A program made the translations under genes and the position numbers. Below the pieces are notes generated by a model. That model did no database searches, had not been told where the DNA came from, and saw only the letters and a program-made list of their open reading frames with translations. A DNA stretch of 14,615 nucleotides, taken from assembly GCA_017542725.1 (NCBI GenBank), contig JAFXWR010000298.1:1-14615 (forward strand). Direction: 5' to 3'. Below are positions 13,540-14,615 of the stretch, piece by piece (position 1 is the stretch's first letter; every line of letters starts with the position of its first letter). This DNA is from Lachnospiraceae bacterium. GTDB taxonomy: Bacteria > Bacillota_A > Clostridia > Lachnospirales > Lachnospiraceae.

Positions 13540-14615
13540 ATGAACAAAGAAGAAATATTAAAATTAGTTCGCGACTATGCGAAAGAAAATCTATCAAACA
13601 TCAATGCGAAGCCATTTAAAGATGGTGACCGCATTCCTTATAGTGCAAAAGTTTTTGATGAAGAAGAAGTTGTAAATCTTGTGGACTCTGCACTTGAGTT
13701 CTGGCTTACACAAGGTCATTATTATGATGAGTTTGAAAAGAAACTTGCGAAATATCTTGGTGTAAAATATGTTTCTTATGTCAACTCAGGTTCGTCAGCA
13801 AACCTCTTAGCATTTGAAACTTTGACTTCACCACTGCTTAAAGACAGAAGAATAAAAAAAGGTGACGAGGTTATAACCGTAGCCTGTGGTTTTCCTACTA
13901 CAGTGGCACCTATAATTCAATTTGGAGCAGTGCCTGTATTTGTTGATGTAGATATCCCTACATATGATATAAAAGTAGAAGATTTAGAAATGGCAAAGTC
14001 TGATAAGACGAAGGCTGTGTTTATTGCACATACTCTTGGAAATGCATTTGATATAGTGAAGGTAAAAGAGTTTTGTGATAAGTATAATTTATGGCTTGTA
14101 GAAGATAACTGCGATGCGCTCGGATGTGAAGTTCAAATTGATGGTCATTATAAAAAGACTGGCACCATAGGACATATTGGTACATCATCATTTTACCCAC
14201 CACATCATATGACTACTGGAGAAGGCGGAGCAGTGTATACTGATGACTCGCTTTTGCATAAAATAATTAATTCACTCCGTGACTGGGGAAGAGATTGTGT
14301 GTGTCCAAGCGGTGTTGACAACACTTGCAATCATAGATATGATGGCACTTATGGCGAACTTCCAAAAGGTTATGACCACAAATATGTGTATAGTCACTTT
14401 GGATATAATTTAAAGGCTACAGATTTACAGGCTGCTATAGGTGTGACTCAACTTGATAAGATTGATTCGTTTGTGGAAAAGAGAAGAAGAAATTTTGATT
14501 TAATGTATAAGCTTTTAGAAGATGCTGGTATGGAAGAATATTTTGTGTTGCCAAAGGCAACAAAGGGAACTAAACCATCTTGGTTTGCATTTATACTTAC
14601 AGTTAAGGATGGAAT
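13540..14615 (+). CDS. rfbH: RfbH/E1-type CDP-4-keto-6-deoxyglucose-3-dehydrase (partial, 3' end outside window)
   Basis: Open from the ATG at 13540 (GAGGA at 13531-13535) to the window edge: 358 codons of an expected 430-440. The protein is an aminotransferase-fold enzyme that, with PMP and a [2Fe-2S] cluster, removes the 3-hydroxyl of CDP-4-keto-6-deoxyglucose in 3,6-dideoxysugar synthesis. Two hallmarks separate it from ordinary sugar aminotransferases. The PLP-lysine is replaced by His (H222 in SFYPPHHMTTGEGG). The four cluster cysteines are present: C191 in NCDALG, then C253, C255 and C263 in RDCVCPSGVDNTC. The first interval is 61 residues, four more than the 57 of Yersinia E1 as I recall it, because of a small insertion after C191. 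Other visible parts are YVNSGSSANL, GDEVITVACGFPTTV and VEDNCDALG. It is co-directional with fba and plsY, so is probably co-transcribed. Confidence 0.92.
   Translation, partial: MNKEEILKLVRDYAKENLSNINAKPFKDGDRIPYSAKVFDEEEVVNLVDSALEFWLTQGHYYDEFEKKLAKYLGVKYVSYVNSGSSANLLAFETLTSPLLKDRRIKKGDEVITVACGFPTTVAPIIQFGAVPVFVDVDIPTYDIKVEDLEMAKSDKTKAVFIAHTLGNAFDIVKVKEFCDKYNLWLVEDNCDALGCEVQIDGHYKKTGTIGHIGTSSFYPPHHMTTGEGGAVYTDDSLLHKIINSLRDWGRDCVCPSGVDNTCNHRYDGTYGELPKGYDHKYVYSHFGYNLKATDLQAAIGVTQLDKIDSFVEKRRRNFDLMYKLLEDAGMEEYFVLPKATKGTKPSWFAFILTVKDG

Overview
This window looks like a chromosomal segment of a low-G+C Gram-positive anaerobe, probably a member of the Clostridia (class Bacillota). The evidence is strongly A/T-rich DNA, frequent ATA and AGA codons, AGGAGG-type ribosome binding sites, lipoprotein signal peptides with a cysteine at position 20, and clostridial-type versions of RarA, PlsY and class II aldolase. 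I cannot name a genus from the sequence alone.

Left part (1-5500, all on the + strand) is accessory in character. A RhuM-family protein is followed 21 bases later by a VapC-like PIN-domain toxin that has no recognisable VapB. Next comes a secreted alpha/beta hydrolase lipoprotein of the bacterial (subtype B) tannase type. A two-gene unit follows: a small DUF5678-like protein and a retropepsin-like aspartic protease. Last is a lipoprotein with aromatic- and Gly-rich repeats resembling cell-wall-binding repeats.

Middle part (5500-10183, - strand) is a complete branched-chain amino acid ABC transporter operon, livJ-livH-livM-livG-livF. It has a substrate-binding lipoprotein, two permeases and two ATPases, with 0 to 2 bases between genes. 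It ends at a perfect bidirectional terminator shared with the convergent lipoprotein gene. The start of livH has no visible Shine-Dalgarno sequence, and a perfect 13-bp hairpin lies just inside livH. Either could help keep the binding protein in excess over the membrane parts.

Right part (10398-14615, + strand) starts divergently from livJ with rarA (mgsA), which appears to have an almost leaderless transcript. Then, from its own promoter with an overlapping dyad and a leader hairpin, comes a tight group: class II fructose-bisphosphate aldolase, PlsY (acyl-phosphate:glycerol-3-phosphate acyltransferase) and the first 358 codons of an RfbH/E1-type CDP-4-keto-6-deoxyglucose-3-dehydrase. The last has the PLP-lysine replaced by histidine and all four predicted [2Fe-2S] cysteines, and it runs off the window edge.

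No tRNA, rRNA, CRISPR array, transposase or integrase was seen. No gene-free stretch exceeds 300 bases; the longest are the livJ/rarA divergent region (about 214 bases), the fba leader region (about 163 bases) and the vapC-tannase gap (about 129 bases).
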